Below are positions 28,287-37,670 of a stretch of 39,230 bases of DNA, piece after piece. This DNA is from an uncultured Bacteroidota bacterium. GTDB taxonomy: Bacteria; Bacteroidota; Bacteroidia; Flavobacteriales; Flavobacteriaceae. The DNA lies in NCBI GenBank assembly GCA_902604715.1, contig CACLAD010000011.1, positions 1 through 39,230 on the forward strand. Direction: 5' to 3'. The notes beneath the pieces were generated by a model. The model did no database searches. It had not been told where the DNA came from and saw nothing but the letters and a program-made list of their open reading frames with translations. The stretch's first letter is position 1. Every line of letters begins with the position of its first letter. Position numbers and translations under genes: made by a program.

Positions 28287-28317
28287 TTTGATAAGTATAG
28301 GCAAATAAGTACTTTTA
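28287..28317 (+). promoter_or_regulatory. Candidate promoter of the BtuB-like receptor
   Basis: TTTG at 28287-28290, a 19-base spacer and TACTTTTA at 28310-28317 (7 of 8 to TAnnTTTG) lie in the 123-base gap between the divergent umuC and receptor genes. The predicted leader is about 20 bases. Confidence 0.4.
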
Positions 28318-28341
28318 AAAATAATTTTTGAGAAAAAAATC

Positions 28342-30204
28342 ATGAAAAAAATACTCCTTGCTGTACTAATCTTTCAGTCAATTGCATCATACGTAAATGC
28401 ACAAGAAAACAAAAAAGAAATAAAACTTGATCAAGTAGAATTAATGTCAAGTCCAAGAATAGAGTTAGACAAAGCAGATAATTCAATCAGTATGTTAACA
28501 ATATCAAACGAAGAGATTAAACAAAGTACAGCAACAAATGTTAGTGAATTATTACAACAAGTAGCTGGAATAGACATAAGAAGAAGAGGTGCCGAGGGAA
28601 TGCAAGCAGATCTCAGTATAAGAGGTGGATCTTTTGACCAGACATTATTATTAATCGACGGTATAAAGGTTGAAGATCCTCAAACTGGGCATCACACAAT
28701 GAATATGACAATACCGTTAGAGGTGATAGAAAAAATAGAAATAATCAAAGGCTCTGCAAGCAGAATATATGGACAAAATGCATTTACAGGGGCTGTAAAT
28801 ATTATTACGAAAAAGAAAATTAAAAATGATATCTCAATAGAACTTAGCGATGGATCATTTGATCAAAAAAGGGGAAGCTTCACAATACAAAAAGAACTTA
28901 AAGATTCAGACATTTTATTTAATTATAGCAGAAAAGAGTCTGATGGATACAGATATAATACCGACTTTGAAAATGATGAATTTTTCATTAAAAGTAATTT
29001 TAAAATAAAAGATCAAAAAATATCAGCTATTGGAGCATTTAACGAAAGGAAGTTTGGGGCAAATGGCTTCTATGCAAGTCCAGCTGCTATTGAACAATAT
29101 GAAGAAACTCAAGCAAGTTTAATTGGGTTTAGTACAACATACAGAAGCAATGATTTAATATTAAAACCAAAACTTTATTGGAAAAGAAATCAAGACATGT
29201 ATGTATACTTAAGACAAGACCCCTCTGTTTACAGAAATTTACACATTTCTAATAAAGTGGGTATTGAGATTAATGCCTCAACTTCTAACTTACTGGGAAA
29301 TATAGGATTAGGGTTTGATTTATCAAATGTTTCACTTGAAAGCAATAACCTAGGGGAAAGAAAAAGAACTATGCTAAATATGTTTATTGAGCAACAGGTG
29401 AAACTTAATAATGATAAATTTGATTTTACTCCAGGAGTTGCAATAACATATTTTTCTGATGTATCAACCCAACTAAACTATCAGAATAATTTTTTTAATA
29501 ATTTATTTTTCTATCCAGGCATGGATTTGGGATATAGGTTAGAAAATAATCTAAAATTATATAGTAATATTGGTTTTACTTACAGAATTCCTACTTATAC
29601 AGATTTATTTTATACAAGCCCTACCACCTTGGGTAATGAAAATTTAAAACTTGAGAAAGCACTTACTAAAGAAATTGGACTAAAATATTTAAAAGATAAA
29701 TTCAATTTTAATTTTTCTTTATACCAAAGAGATGCATCAGATATAATCGATTATGTTAGAAATAATGAAGCAGATCCTTGGCAAGCCAATAATATAAGAG
29801 AGATAAACACCAATGGTTTTGAATTAAATATGGGATACAAGTTCTATTTAGGTTCTTTTAGAATACAAAACATAAATATTGGTTACAGCTATATTGAAGA
29901 GGAACTTTTTGAAACAGATTTTGCGTTTTCTAGATATGCATTAAACTCATTGAAAAATCAAATTACCGGTACATATACATTTGAAATAAATGAAAAAATT
30001 TATTCAACTGTTGCATATAAAAACGCTGAAAGATCAAATGAGGAAAAGTACACAGTTATAGATTTTAGAACTTCATACAAATTAGATAAATTTACTTTTT
30101 CAGTTATATTAAATAATATCTTAGACACAGAATATTCAGAAACAAATCTAGTCCCAATGCCCGGGTTTAATTCTTTAGTTGAAATTAACTATTCTATTAA
30201 TTAA
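28342..30204 (+). CDS. TonB-dependent receptor, BtuB-like size, without carboxypeptidase-like domain
   Basis: A 620-residue outer-membrane receptor. After the signal peptide (ending SYVNAQ, about 21) it goes almost directly to the plug (about 45-158: VSELLQQVAGIDIRRRGAEG, DLSIRGGSFDQTLLLIDGIK, IEIIKGSASRIYGQNAFTGA), followed by the barrel. The size and absence of an N-terminal extension are like vitamin B12 or siderophore receptors, but no residue identifies the substrate. The C-terminus is EINYSIN, without the terminal Phe/Tyr seen in the other three receptors here. It is transcribed alone, divergent from umuC, and its last 8 bases overlap the 3' end of recX on the opposite strand. Confidence 0.9.
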   Translation: MKKILLAVLIFQSIASYVNAQENKKEIKLDQVELMSSPRIELDKADNSISMLTISNEEIKQSTATNVSELLQQVAGIDIRRRGAEGMQADLSIRGGSFDQTLLLIDGIKVEDPQTGHHTMNMTIPLEVIEKIEIIKGSASRIYGQNAFTGAVNIITKKKIKNDISIELSDGSFDQKRGSFTIQKELKDSDILFNYSRKESDGYRYNTDFENDEFFIKSNFKIKDQKISAIGAFNERKFGANGFYASPAAIEQYEETQASLIGFSTTYRSNDLILKPKLYWKRNQDMYVYLRQDPSVYRNLHISNKVGIEINASTSNLLGNIGLGFDLSNVSLESNNLGERKRTMLNMFIEQQVKLNNDKFDFTPGVAITYFSDVSTQLNYQNNFFNNLFFYPGMDLGYRLENNLKLYSNIGFTYRIPTYTDLFYTSPTTLGNENLKLEKALTKEIGLKYLKDKFNFNFSLYQRDASDIIDYVRNNEADPWQANNIREINTNGFELNMGYKFYLGSFRIQNINIGYSYIEEELFETDFAFSRYALNSLKNQITGTYTFEINEKIYSTVAYKNAERSNEEKYTVIDFRTSYKLDKFTFSVILNNILDTEYSETNLVPMPGFNSLVEINYSIN

Positions 30205-30664
30205 TCTCATTTAATTTTTGATAAATAAGGTTATTTTCCCAGCCTCTATAAGTAAAATAATTTATAAATGATCTTTTCTTTTGATCCTTTGTTCCTTTTA
30301 AAAATTTAATCTTATTTGTAGAAAATTCATTAAAATATTGAATATACTCCTCTTCTTTGATTTTATTAATATTATCATCGATTGTATTAATATTCAGTCC
30401 CTTTAATCTTAATTCATACTTTAATTTAATCCTTCCCCATTTTTTTATTCTTAATTTTCCCTGAATAAACATCTTTGCGTATCTATCCTCATTTAAATAA
30501 TCATTATCAATTAATGATTGAAGTATTTTATCTACAGTTTTGTTTGTGGCCTTTAAAGAAAATAATTTATTTCTTACCTCCTTAATATATCTTTCTTGAT
30601 AATGACAGTAAGATTGAATCTTTTCAAGTATGTGTTTTTCATCATCACTAAAACTAATAGTCAT
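30197..30664 (-). CDS. recX: Regulatory protein RecX
   Basis: RecX binds RecA filaments and limits their growth. The 155-residue protein shows the family's three-helix repeats: CHYQERYIKEVRNKLFSL, LIDNDYLNEDRYAKMFIQGK and WGRIKLKYELRLKGL, then a third copy with FINYFTYRGWENNLIYQKL. The length is normal. It overlaps the upstream receptor gene by 11 bases on the same strand, so it is likely translated from the same mRNA as porZ, recO and the receptor. Its 3' end overlaps the convergent receptor gene by 8 bases. Confidence 0.92.
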   Translation of the reverse strand: MTISFSDDEKHILEKIQSYCHYQERYIKEVRNKLFSLKATNKTVDKILQSLIDNDYLNEDRYAKMFIQGKLRIKKWGRIKLKYELRLKGLNINTIDDNINKIKEEEYIQYFNEFSTNKIKFLKGTKDQKKRSFINYFTYRGWENNLIYQKLNEIN

Positions 30665-33077
30665 AATTTACAGAAAAGATAAAGTTTATACCAGGAGCAG
30701 AAATACCAGACGAGTAGGGTCTGTATAATTTATTTGCTATATTCTCGACTGAGAAATTTAGGTTTAATTTTTCGGAAATTAAGAATTGAGACCTCAAATT
30801 GAAGGTAACCCATGATGGTGAATATGGGTTGCCGTTGTCATCCAATGCATATAGATATGGCTTAGCTCTTTCAGACTGGGCTAGGTTGTTAAATGATATT
30901 TCGGAATTATAATTCAAATATGTATCGATTTTTATGAGTCCATCATTGAAAATCAAATGTAAATTGCCATAATTTGGTGGTATGTGCCTTACAGGCATTG
31001 AAAAGGGTAATTCATCTAACTCATAACCAGCAATTAAGTTATGTTGAGATTTAATACGAAAGTTCTTGTTAATAAGCATATTAAGTCCGAATTCGACTCC
31101 ATAAATCAAAGACTTTGAACCATTTTGAAGCGCCTGTATTTGAGATAACTCACCATCATAAATAATTTCAGAAATACCGTTATTCAATGTGAAATCATTT
31201 CTCAATAAAGAATTATACAAATATGTGATATATGTAGAGAAATCTAATTCAATATTATTCTTAGTTCTAAAATATCCCCCAAATTCAATTCCAAAAGATC
31301 TTTCTGGCTTTAGGTTTGGGTTTGGAACAACCACATTGCCAGGCTCAGAATCAAAAACTTTGGCAAGGTCGTCGATATTTGGAGATCTAAATGCAGTATT
31401 GATATTAAACTTCCAATTATTATATGTATTCCTAACCCAGCTTAATCCGACTCCGCCGACAAGTGCACTATTTTCTAGTCTTGTGTTTTCAAATGGAAAA
31501 TCATAATATATGTTATTCTGAGATAAATCTGCCTCTAGAATGGTTGAGCTATATCTTATACCACTTTGAAAAAAAACATCTTCTATTATTTTATTTTTAT
31601 AATTAATATATAATCCAAAAGAGTTTAATGATGAATTATTAGGGTATCTTGTTGAAATAGGTAATGTTGTAAAATCATTAATGTTGGAGCTTACAGCAAA
31701 TGATCTAACTTCATTATTAATTAATTCTAAACCATATGTAATATCATAATTTTGCGAAATTTTTTTAAAAAAATCTAAATTAAAAGAAAATATATCTAAT
31801 TGCTCTTCCCTTGAATTTAAGAAGTTTTCATTAAACTTTCTGCTGTTTCTACTTTCTGAAAATTTTTGATATGCAACTCCAAATTTTAATTCATCATAAA
31901 TCTTTTTAGATTTTGGATTAAAGGTTAGCTGACTATTTATAAGCAACCACTCTTGCGGCCCATAATACCATTCAGAATAATAAAGTCCTTGATCGCCGCC
32001 AATAATAACTTGATTTTCATCATTTCTAATTAATCTGTCATATCTTGGAATATTACTACTTTTTGAAAAATGTATGCCTAAATCAATATTTAAATTTTCT
32101 ATGGGTTTATAAAAAATCTTTTGCATAAAATTTATTTGATCATAAGCTGTATTTTTTTGAACTCTTGAATTTGGGTTTTGAATTATGATATCTTCACCTG
32201 CGTCATTTACACCAACGTAATTTGGCCTTAGATATTCTGATGGCCCATTTTTACCCATGGTTAAATTTCCGAACTGAGATTTTGAAAAACTTGATAAAAA
32301 AGCAATTTTTTGAAGTCCGTAATTAAAATCAAAGTGATACATTTTTTCAATTGATGCAGAAGAATATCTTGAATGCAGATTAAGCTGTATTTTTGGGTCA
32401 GAATTATTTGAGAGATTAGCTTTTTTTGTATAAAAATTCATTACTCCCCCGATAGCATCACTTCCATATAGAACTGATGCTGAACCCATTATAACCTCGG
32501 TATTTTCAATATTAGTAGGAGAAATTGAAATTACATTATGTATGTTTCCTCCTCTATAAATTGCATTATTCAATCGCACCCCATCAACGGAAAAAACTAA
32601 TCGATTAGTAGACAGCCCTCTAATCATAGGGCTACCGCCTCCTAATTGACTTTTTTGAATAAAAATATTACCTCCACTTTTTAGTAAATCAGCACTTGTC
32701 ATTGGGTTTGTAAATTCAATAGCTGATTTATTAATTTGTGTAACTTTTTTTGGTACTTCTCTAAATTTTTGTGAAAATTTTGATGCTGAGATCACTACCT
32801 CATCCAGTAACTCATTTTTATATAATAATGTAATATTTTGATCAAGATTAGATTTAATAAATTTAAATTCCTCAAATCCATATTGATTAATATTTATAGT
32901 GTCCCCTGCAGCAAACTTATCTAATCTGGCAGCTCCATCTTTATCTGTTATTATATAGTCATTTAAGCTACTAAAAATTGATGCACCTGTTACTGGCTTA
33001 TTATTCTCGTCGGTTACAACTAAAGTTTGTGAAAATGAAGCAATTGAAAAAAAGAATAATATATAGAATTTATTCAC
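30654..33077 (-). CDS. TonB-dependent receptor, probable iron/heme type
   Basis: An 807-residue outer-membrane receptor: signal peptide (MNKFYILFFFSIASFSQ), short carboxypeptidase-like domain (about 18-90), plug (about 92-215: DEVVISASKFSQKFREVPKK, SPMIRGLSTNRLVFSVDGVR, GSASVLYGSDAIGGVMNF) and barrel ending in SVNYDY. The plug layout is like the hemoglobin/transferrin-type receptors. The barrel has AFRSPNIDDL and NPNLKPE, resembling the FRAP and NPNL boxes of heme receptors, but without the His usually found between them. So heme is possible, not proven. It begins 2 bases after recO and overlaps recX, which places it inside a repair/secretion gene cluster. Confidence 0.9.
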   Translation of the reverse strand: MNKFYILFFFSIASFSQTLVVTDENNKPVTGASIFSSLNDYIITDKDGAARLDKFAAGDTININQYGFEEFKFIKSNLDQNITLLYKNELLDEVVISASKFSQKFREVPKKVTQINKSAIEFTNPMTSADLLKSGGNIFIQKSQLGGGSPMIRGLSTNRLVFSVDGVRLNNAIYRGGNIHNVISISPTNIENTEVIMGSASVLYGSDAIGGVMNFYTKKANLSNNSDPKIQLNLHSRYSSASIEKMYHFDFNYGLQKIAFLSSFSKSQFGNLTMGKNGPSEYLRPNYVGVNDAGEDIIIQNPNSRVQKNTAYDQINFMQKIFYKPIENLNIDLGIHFSKSSNIPRYDRLIRNDENQVIIGGDQGLYYSEWYYGPQEWLLINSQLTFNPKSKKIYDELKFGVAYQKFSESRNSRKFNENFLNSREEQLDIFSFNLDFFKKISQNYDITYGLELINNEVRSFAVSSNINDFTTLPISTRYPNNSSLNSFGLYINYKNKIIEDVFFQSGIRYSSTILEADLSQNNIYYDFPFENTRLENSALVGGVGLSWVRNTYNNWKFNINTAFRSPNIDDLAKVFDSEPGNVVVPNPNLKPERSFGIEFGGYFRTKNNIELDFSTYITYLYNSLLRNDFTLNNGISEIIYDGELSQIQALQNGSKSLIYGVEFGLNMLINKNFRIKSQHNLIAGYELDELPFSMPVRHIPPNYGNLHLIFNDGLIKIDTYLNYNSEISFNNLAQSERAKPYLYALDDNGNPYSPSWVTFNLRSQFLISEKLNLNFSVENIANKLYRPYSSGISAPGINFIFSVNYDY

Positions 33078-33079
33078 AA

Positions 33080-33784
33080 TTAAAACAATTTTCTCAGCAC
33101 GTCAAGTGACTTAACAGAAACAAAATTTTCAATGTGAAGTCTATAATATAAAATAATATTGTCAAGTAATTTTTTTCTTTGCACAAGAGTTAGGGTTAGT
33201 GTATTTATGTGATCAAAATTTATGCCTAAAATCTTGTTGAAGCATTCCAAATCATCATTACATATAATGTAGTCTGAATCCTTTGTTTGCAAATAAAAAC
33301 CATGTTGCAAATCAAAATATTGATAATTATTATTTGTCACGTCAGGATAAAAGCCTAAAAACTTAGATAAATTCATAAGAAAAACAATGTGAAATTTTGA
33401 TGAGAAATCATTTTGGTCATAGTATTTTATCGCATCTTCAATGAAATCATATAGATGGTAATCTTTCTGCTGATGAATTAATATTTTTGATAAAACCTCA
33501 GACAAAAATATAATAACCCCCATCTTCTTAAAATCCTTATGTATTGTTTTGAGATTATATTTACTTTCGAAGTCTTTAAAATAATGTAGGTTTCTTTTAC
33601 TATTATAATCAAACTCAATTTCTAATAATGAAAGCTGTTGAAAATAATTTGTTTTGTTCTTTTTAGACCCACCTCTAACAATAAACGATGTTAGGCCTAA
33701 TTCTCTCACAAATAATTTAATGATTAAATCATTATCTCTATACTTTAGCTTACTTAATACAATGGCACTTGATGAAATAATCAT
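33080..33784 (-). CDS. recO: DNA repair protein RecO
   Basis: RecO works with RecR (and RecF) to load RecA onto SSB-coated single-stranded DNA. The 234 residues begin with the N-terminal OB fold (SSAIVLSKLKYRDNDLIIKL, then LTSFIVRGGSKKNK), followed by the helical C-terminal region (ILIHQQKDYHLYDFIEDAIK, FLMNLSKFLGFYPDV). The length is typical for the phylum. The start ATG overlaps the porZ stop by one base (TAATG on the minus strand), and the receptor gene follows after 2 bases. A recO next to porZ is, to my memory, a recurring arrangement in Bacteroidota. Confidence 0.95.
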   Translation of the reverse strand: MIISSSAIVLSKLKYRDNDLIIKLFVRELGLTSFIVRGGSKKNKTNYFQQLSLLEIEFDYNSKRNLHYFKDFESKYNLKTIHKDFKKMGVIIFLSEVLSKILIHQQKDYHLYDFIEDAIKYYDQNDFSSKFHIVFLMNLSKFLGFYPDVTNNNYQYFDLQHGFYLQTKDSDYIICNDDLECFNKILGINFDHINTLTLTLVQRKKLLDNIILYYRLHIENFVSVKSLDVLRKLF

Positions 33785-36156
33785 TAGCGAACAATCATTA
33801 ATTTTAAAACCTTGGTTTCATACGAATCTAAATCAGACAGCATGATAATATAAACGCCAGATGCAACAAGTCTATTTCTCAAATTTTTTCCATTCCAAAA
33901 TGCAGTTCCGCCATCAATTTCCAAATTAAAATTTCTATACCTAGAGTTGATGTTTGATTGAGCCTCGGCTACCAAATTCCCTTCAATATCGGTTATCTTA
34001 ATATTTACATTTTGAGTTAAACCGGTAATTTTAACCCTTTCAGATTCAGTATTAAAATCTGGTCGAACAGGATTGGGATAGACATATGCGTTAGAAAAGT
34101 TTTCTGAACTAGAGGTGCTTCCTGTATTGTAACTTACCAAGCCCTGGTCTGTAGCAAAGTATACCTTTCCATTTGAGTAGTTTATACTAATATCATTAAT
34201 ATTATTTGACGGCAATGGCGAGTTTTCTTTTGTGAAGTGGTGAATTGTTTGCTGACCATTTGGTGAGAAGTAAAATACCCCCGAGCCAATTGTTGCCACC
34301 CACTTATTATTTGCTCCATCTACTTCAATATCAGAAATGTATTGTTGCTCTAAAAGTTCCCTAGGTATGCCATCTTCTAAAATTACAATTTGTTGTGTTG
34401 TGACAAATGAAGTATCAAAAAAATTAGATGTATTATATAGAACCCTTAAACCCTGAATTGTACCAATCCAAAGATGGTTATTATTATCTACAGCTATCGA
34501 CTTAACATATGAAGAAGGCATATTTGATTGATCTTGATTATATACTTTTCTTAATTGGTTTGTTCCAGATTCATTATTAAATCCAATTAATCCAGATCTT
34601 AGTCCTGCTATCCATTTATTTCCGTAAGCATCTACTTCAATATCATTAAATCCAAGTTCGTCCTGAAATCCATCATTTATAATTTCAGTAAAATCATAAC
34701 TATTCCAGCTGTTATTGTCTAAATTATAGGATTTTAGGGGACTGTCAATTCTTGAATTTAAAATCCATAAAACTCCATTTTGATCAAATTCTACATCTGA
34801 TATTCTTACGCTTTCATATAATGGATCATTGATGGATAAAGATTCTAGTCCACTATTATTGTTATCATAAAAATCAACGATATTCAAATTTTCGATTTCT
34901 AACATGCCCCCATCAAAAGAACTTATAAAAACATTATCATTATTGAAAGGGTTAATTGATATGTTATTTAGATTTACTGCCTGTTCTGGTATACTGTCTT
35001 TACTAATATTGAACCAGGAATTCAAATTTTCATCATAATTACTCAAACCACTAAATTTTAAAGGATATGGGTTAAAATACTCCGTATAGTTACCATATGA
35101 AACCCAAGTTTTATTATTTAATGTTTCAACTGAAAAAATATCATTTTCTAAAGGTCCATCAGGTTTTAAATATGAAAAATCTCCGCTATTATTTATGATT
35201 AAAACTCCCTTTTCGTTAGTGGCTATATAAATATAATTGTCCTTTATAATACCTTGATTAAATCCTGACGAGTAAGTTTCTGAATCAATTTCATAAACTA
35301 ACTGTGATAGTTGATCATTATAAATTAAGCATTTTTCAACAGTGATAATTATAAATTTTGAATCTGATGAATTAATATTAATAATTTGATTTTCCAATGT
35401 TAATATACTTGTTATTTCCTCATCATTAATTCTCATTACACTATTGTCAGTGTAGAAAAAAATATTTTCTCCATCGTAAAATAATTCTTGTATGTCTCCA
35501 AAATAAATGGTCTGCCAATTATTAAAATCTATAAGATTGGAGTTAATATTTGCTCTTAATATTCCCAAATCTGGACTAGATGCATAAATAAAATTTTCAT
35601 GTATGAAAGTACTTGTTACGTTAATTTGTGTTGCAAAATCTCCAATATAATAAGTATCGCCAAACTCATATCCGTTTAAATTATAGATCGATACGCCGTA
35701 TCCCGTTGATATTAATAATTGATCCCCACTTTGAAAGAAATCATTAATAGTTTTTTTATTATGAGGGATTGTTGGCTTATTTAAAATATCATAAATATTA
35801 ATTATTGAATTTGAATTTAAATCTATTATTTGAAAAAATCCACTAATATAACCGATAACTATATTATTATTAATTTCAGAGTAATAAAAAGCTGAAATTT
35901 CGTCTCCTGATAATTCGTTTAGTGTGTCAAATTTTTCAATTTGATTAGATGAGGTGTCATAGGAGAAAATTGAATTATATGATGCAAAATAGATTACGGA
36001 TTCACCATCATCAATTGATGAAATTAAATTATAAGAAAAGTATGTATTCCAATTTGAATAAATTGATGTTTCAGTTTCTGTTGATAGCTTATTTTGTTGA
36101 CCATAAAATAAACTAACGGTTAGAATTAAAAACGAAAAAAAACGAATTTTTAACAT
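33784..36156 (-). CDS. porZ: PorZ-type protein of the type IX secretion system
   Basis: A 790-residue secreted protein: signal peptide ending near FYGQ, then repeated beta-propeller blades. Examples are NNHLWIGTIQGLRVLY, GNKWIAGLRSGLIGFN, NNKWVATIGSGVFYFS and NGKVYFATDQGLVSYN. The C-terminal domain is of the T9SS sorting type, starting at YVYPNPVRPDFN and ending in SGVYIIMLSD...KVLKLMIVR. Two propellers plus a C-terminal signal domain is the PorZ layout; PorZ acts at the cell surface in the attachment complex, handling the anionic LPS onto which cargo is linked. A reading as a generic two-component-regulator propeller protein is less likely because recO follows with a one-base overlap, a PorZ-typical context. 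It implies that this organism has T9SS. Confidence 0.85.
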   Translation of the reverse strand: MLKIRFFSFLILTVSLFYGQQNKLSTETETSIYSNWNTYFSYNLISSIDDGESVIYFASYNSIFSYDTSSNQIEKFDTLNELSGDEISAFYYSEINNNIVIGYISGFFQIIDLNSNSIINIYDILNKPTIPHNKKTINDFFQSGDQLLISTGYGVSIYNLNGYEFGDTYYIGDFATQINVTSTFIHENFIYASSPDLGILRANINSNLIDFNNWQTIYFGDIQELFYDGENIFFYTDNSVMRINDEEITSILTLENQIININSSDSKFIIITVEKCLIYNDQLSQLVYEIDSETYSSGFNQGIIKDNYIYIATNEKGVLIINNSGDFSYLKPDGPLENDIFSVETLNNKTWVSYGNYTEYFNPYPLKFSGLSNYDENLNSWFNISKDSIPEQAVNLNNISINPFNNDNVFISSFDGGMLEIENLNIVDFYDNNNSGLESLSINDPLYESVRISDVEFDQNGVLWILNSRIDSPLKSYNLDNNSWNSYDFTEIINDGFQDELGFNDIEVDAYGNKWIAGLRSGLIGFNNESGTNQLRKVYNQDQSNMPSSYVKSIAVDNNNHLWIGTIQGLRVLYNTSNFFDTSFVTTQQIVILEDGIPRELLEQQYISDIEVDGANNKWVATIGSGVFYFSPNGQQTIHHFTKENSPLPSNNINDISINYSNGKVYFATDQGLVSYNTGSTSSSENFSNAYVYPNPVRPDFNTESERVKITGLTQNVNIKITDIEGNLVAEAQSNINSRYRNFNLEIDGGTAFWNGKNLRNRLVASGVYIIMLSDLDSYETKVLKLMIVR

Positions 36157-36186
36157 AAGATACTAGCAAATACTTCTAATAAACGA

Positions 36187-36194
36187 CAAATATA
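36187..36194 (-). promoter_or_regulatory. Candidate -7 element before porZ
   Basis: Minus-strand TATATTTG is an exact TAnnTTTG match, giving a leader of about 25 bases for porZ. The -33 region is T-rich without TTG. The spacer holds an 18-bp AT-only palindrome (36199-36216). Confidence 0.45.
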
Positions 36195-36198
36195 CCAG

Positions 36199-36216
36199 TA
36201 TAATATATATATTATA
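36199..36216. repeat. Perfect 18-bp AT palindrome between gdhA and porZ
   Basis: TATAATATATATATTATA reads identically on both strands. It begins 6 bases after the gdhA stop, within the porZ promoter spacer. It could end gdhA transcription weakly or bind a regulator; with AT-only composition, chance is also possible. Confidence 0.5.
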
Positions 36217-36221
36217 AAAAA

Positions 36222-37565
36222 TTAGATTACTCCTTGAGCCAGCATGGCATCAGCAACTTTTACAAATCCAGCAATATTTGCTCCTTTGACATAATTAATA
36301 TATCCATTTTTTTGTTTTCCATGCTCAATACATGAGTTGTGTATATTTAACATGATTTCACGAAGCTTTTGATCAACCTCTTCTCTTGTCCAATTATATC
36401 TAAGGGAATTTTGTGTCATTTCTAGTCCTGAGGTTGCGACACCACCTGCGTTTGCAGCTTTTCCAGGTGCAAATAAAATTTTTGCTTTTAGAAAAATTTC
36501 AATAGCCTCTTTAGTTGATGGCATATTAGCTCCTTCACTTACACACTTACATCCATTGGATACAAGAATTTTTGCATCTTTTCCGTCTAATTCGTTCTGA
36601 GTAGCACAGGGCAATGCAATTTCACACTTAACAGACCAAGGAGTTTTTCCTTTTTTGAAAACTGCTTTGGGATATTTTTTTACATATTCACTAATTCTTC
36701 CTCGTTGAATATTTTTTAGATACATTATGAATTTTAATTTTTCTTCATCTATTCCAGATGAGTCATAAATAAATCCCGATGAATCGGACATTGTTAATAC
36801 TTTTCCTCCAAAATGTAATATTTTCTCAGCAGCATATTGAGCTACATTTCCAGAACCAGAAATAACAACCTTTTTACCTTTTATTCCGTCATTTTTTTGA
36901 GCAAACATATCCTGAACAAAATAAACGGCACCATATCCAGTTGCCTCAGGTCTAATCAATGAGCCACCCCATGACATTCCTTTTCCTGTGAGCACACCAG
37001 TAAATTCATTTGCAAGTTTTCTGTATTGGCCATACATATATCCAATTTCTCTTCCACCAACGCCGATGTCACCTGCAGGGACATCAGTATCAGGACCAAT
37101 ATGTCTATATAATTCGGTCATAAAAGCCTGGCAAAATCTCATAATTTCATTTTCACTTCTTCCTTTTGGGTCAAAATCACTACCTCCTTTTCCACCACCC
37201 ATGGGTAAAGTGGTTAAACTATTTTTAAAAACCTGTTCGAAAGCTAAAAATTTAAGTATGCTAAGATTTACTGAGGGGTGAAATCTAAGGCCTCCTTTGT
37301 AAGGCCCGATAGCAGAATTCATTTGAATTCTATAACCTCTATTTACCCAAATTTCACCTTTGTCATCTACCCACGAAACCCGAAATGCAATTGCTCTCTC
37401 TGGTTCGCACATTCTCATTAATATATTTTTCCCATGATAAATGTCATTTTCAACTATGTAGGGAATTACAGTTTCAGCTACTTCTTCAACCGCCTGCATA
37501 AATTCAGCTTGGTGTCCGTCTCTCTTACGAACGATGTTTAAAAAAGCGTCTATCTTTCTTTTCAT
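36222..37565 (-). CDS. gdhA: Glutamate dehydrogenase, NADP-type
   Basis: Converts 2-oxoglutarate and ammonium to glutamate, a main route of nitrogen assimilation in the cytoplasm. The 447 residues show the hexameric bacterial form: GPYKGGLRFHPSVN (substrate-binding Lys), LPMGGGKGGSDFDPKG (catalytic Lys), DTDVPAGDIGVGGREIGYM, and the Rossmann fold KVVISGSGNVAQYAAEKI; the end is KVADAMLAQGVI. Length and sequence fit the small NADP-dependent enzymes; the cofactor is inferred from family similarity. It stands between metB (105 bases upstream) and porZ (65 bases downstream). The leader contains a 7-bp inverted repeat that overlaps a possible -7 element, a plausible control site. Confidence 0.97.
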   Translation of the reverse strand: MKRKIDAFLNIVRKRDGHQAEFMQAVEEVAETVIPYIVENDIYHGKNILMRMCEPERAIAFRVSWVDDKGEIWVNRGYRIQMNSAIGPYKGGLRFHPSVNLSILKFLAFEQVFKNSLTTLPMGGGKGGSDFDPKGRSENEIMRFCQAFMTELYRHIGPDTDVPAGDIGVGGREIGYMYGQYRKLANEFTGVLTGKGMSWGGSLIRPEATGYGAVYFVQDMFAQKNDGIKGKKVVISGSGNVAQYAAEKILHFGGKVLTMSDSSGFIYDSSGIDEEKLKFIMYLKNIQRGRISEYVKKYPKAVFKKGKTPWSVKCEIALPCATQNELDGKDAKILVSNGCKCVSEGANMPSTKEAIEIFLKAKILFAPGKAANAGGVATSGLEMTQNSLRYNWTREEVDQKLREIMLNIHNSCIEHGKQKNGYINYVKGANIAGFVKVADAMLAQGVI

Positions 37566-37583
37566 AATTAATGATTTTCAGTA

Positions 37584-37623
37584 CCCTAATCAGGATGAAA
37601 TTTAATTTTAAATAAAATTAGGG
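37584..37623 (-). promoter_or_regulatory. Inverted repeat and candidate promoter before gdhA
   Basis: CCCTAAT (37584-37590) and ATTAGGG (37617-37623) form a 7-bp inverted repeat with an inner ATTTAA/TTAAAT hairpin. On the minus strand TAATTTTA (37613-37620, 7 of 8 to TAnnTTTG) overlaps one arm and a TTG lies at 37644-37646, 23 bases away. This may be an operator or a leader hairpin. Confidence 0.35.
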
Positions 37624-37670
37624 ATTTAAAATTTTTATTTTAACAAAAAATGAGAGAATAATTAACAATT

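Noticed and set aside
31189-31506. 105-codon plus-strand frame
   Set aside because: Antisense to the barrel of the receptor at 30654-33077; no signal or domain visible.
36988-37281. 97-codon plus-strand frame
   Set aside because: Antisense to the conserved catalytic region of gdhA.
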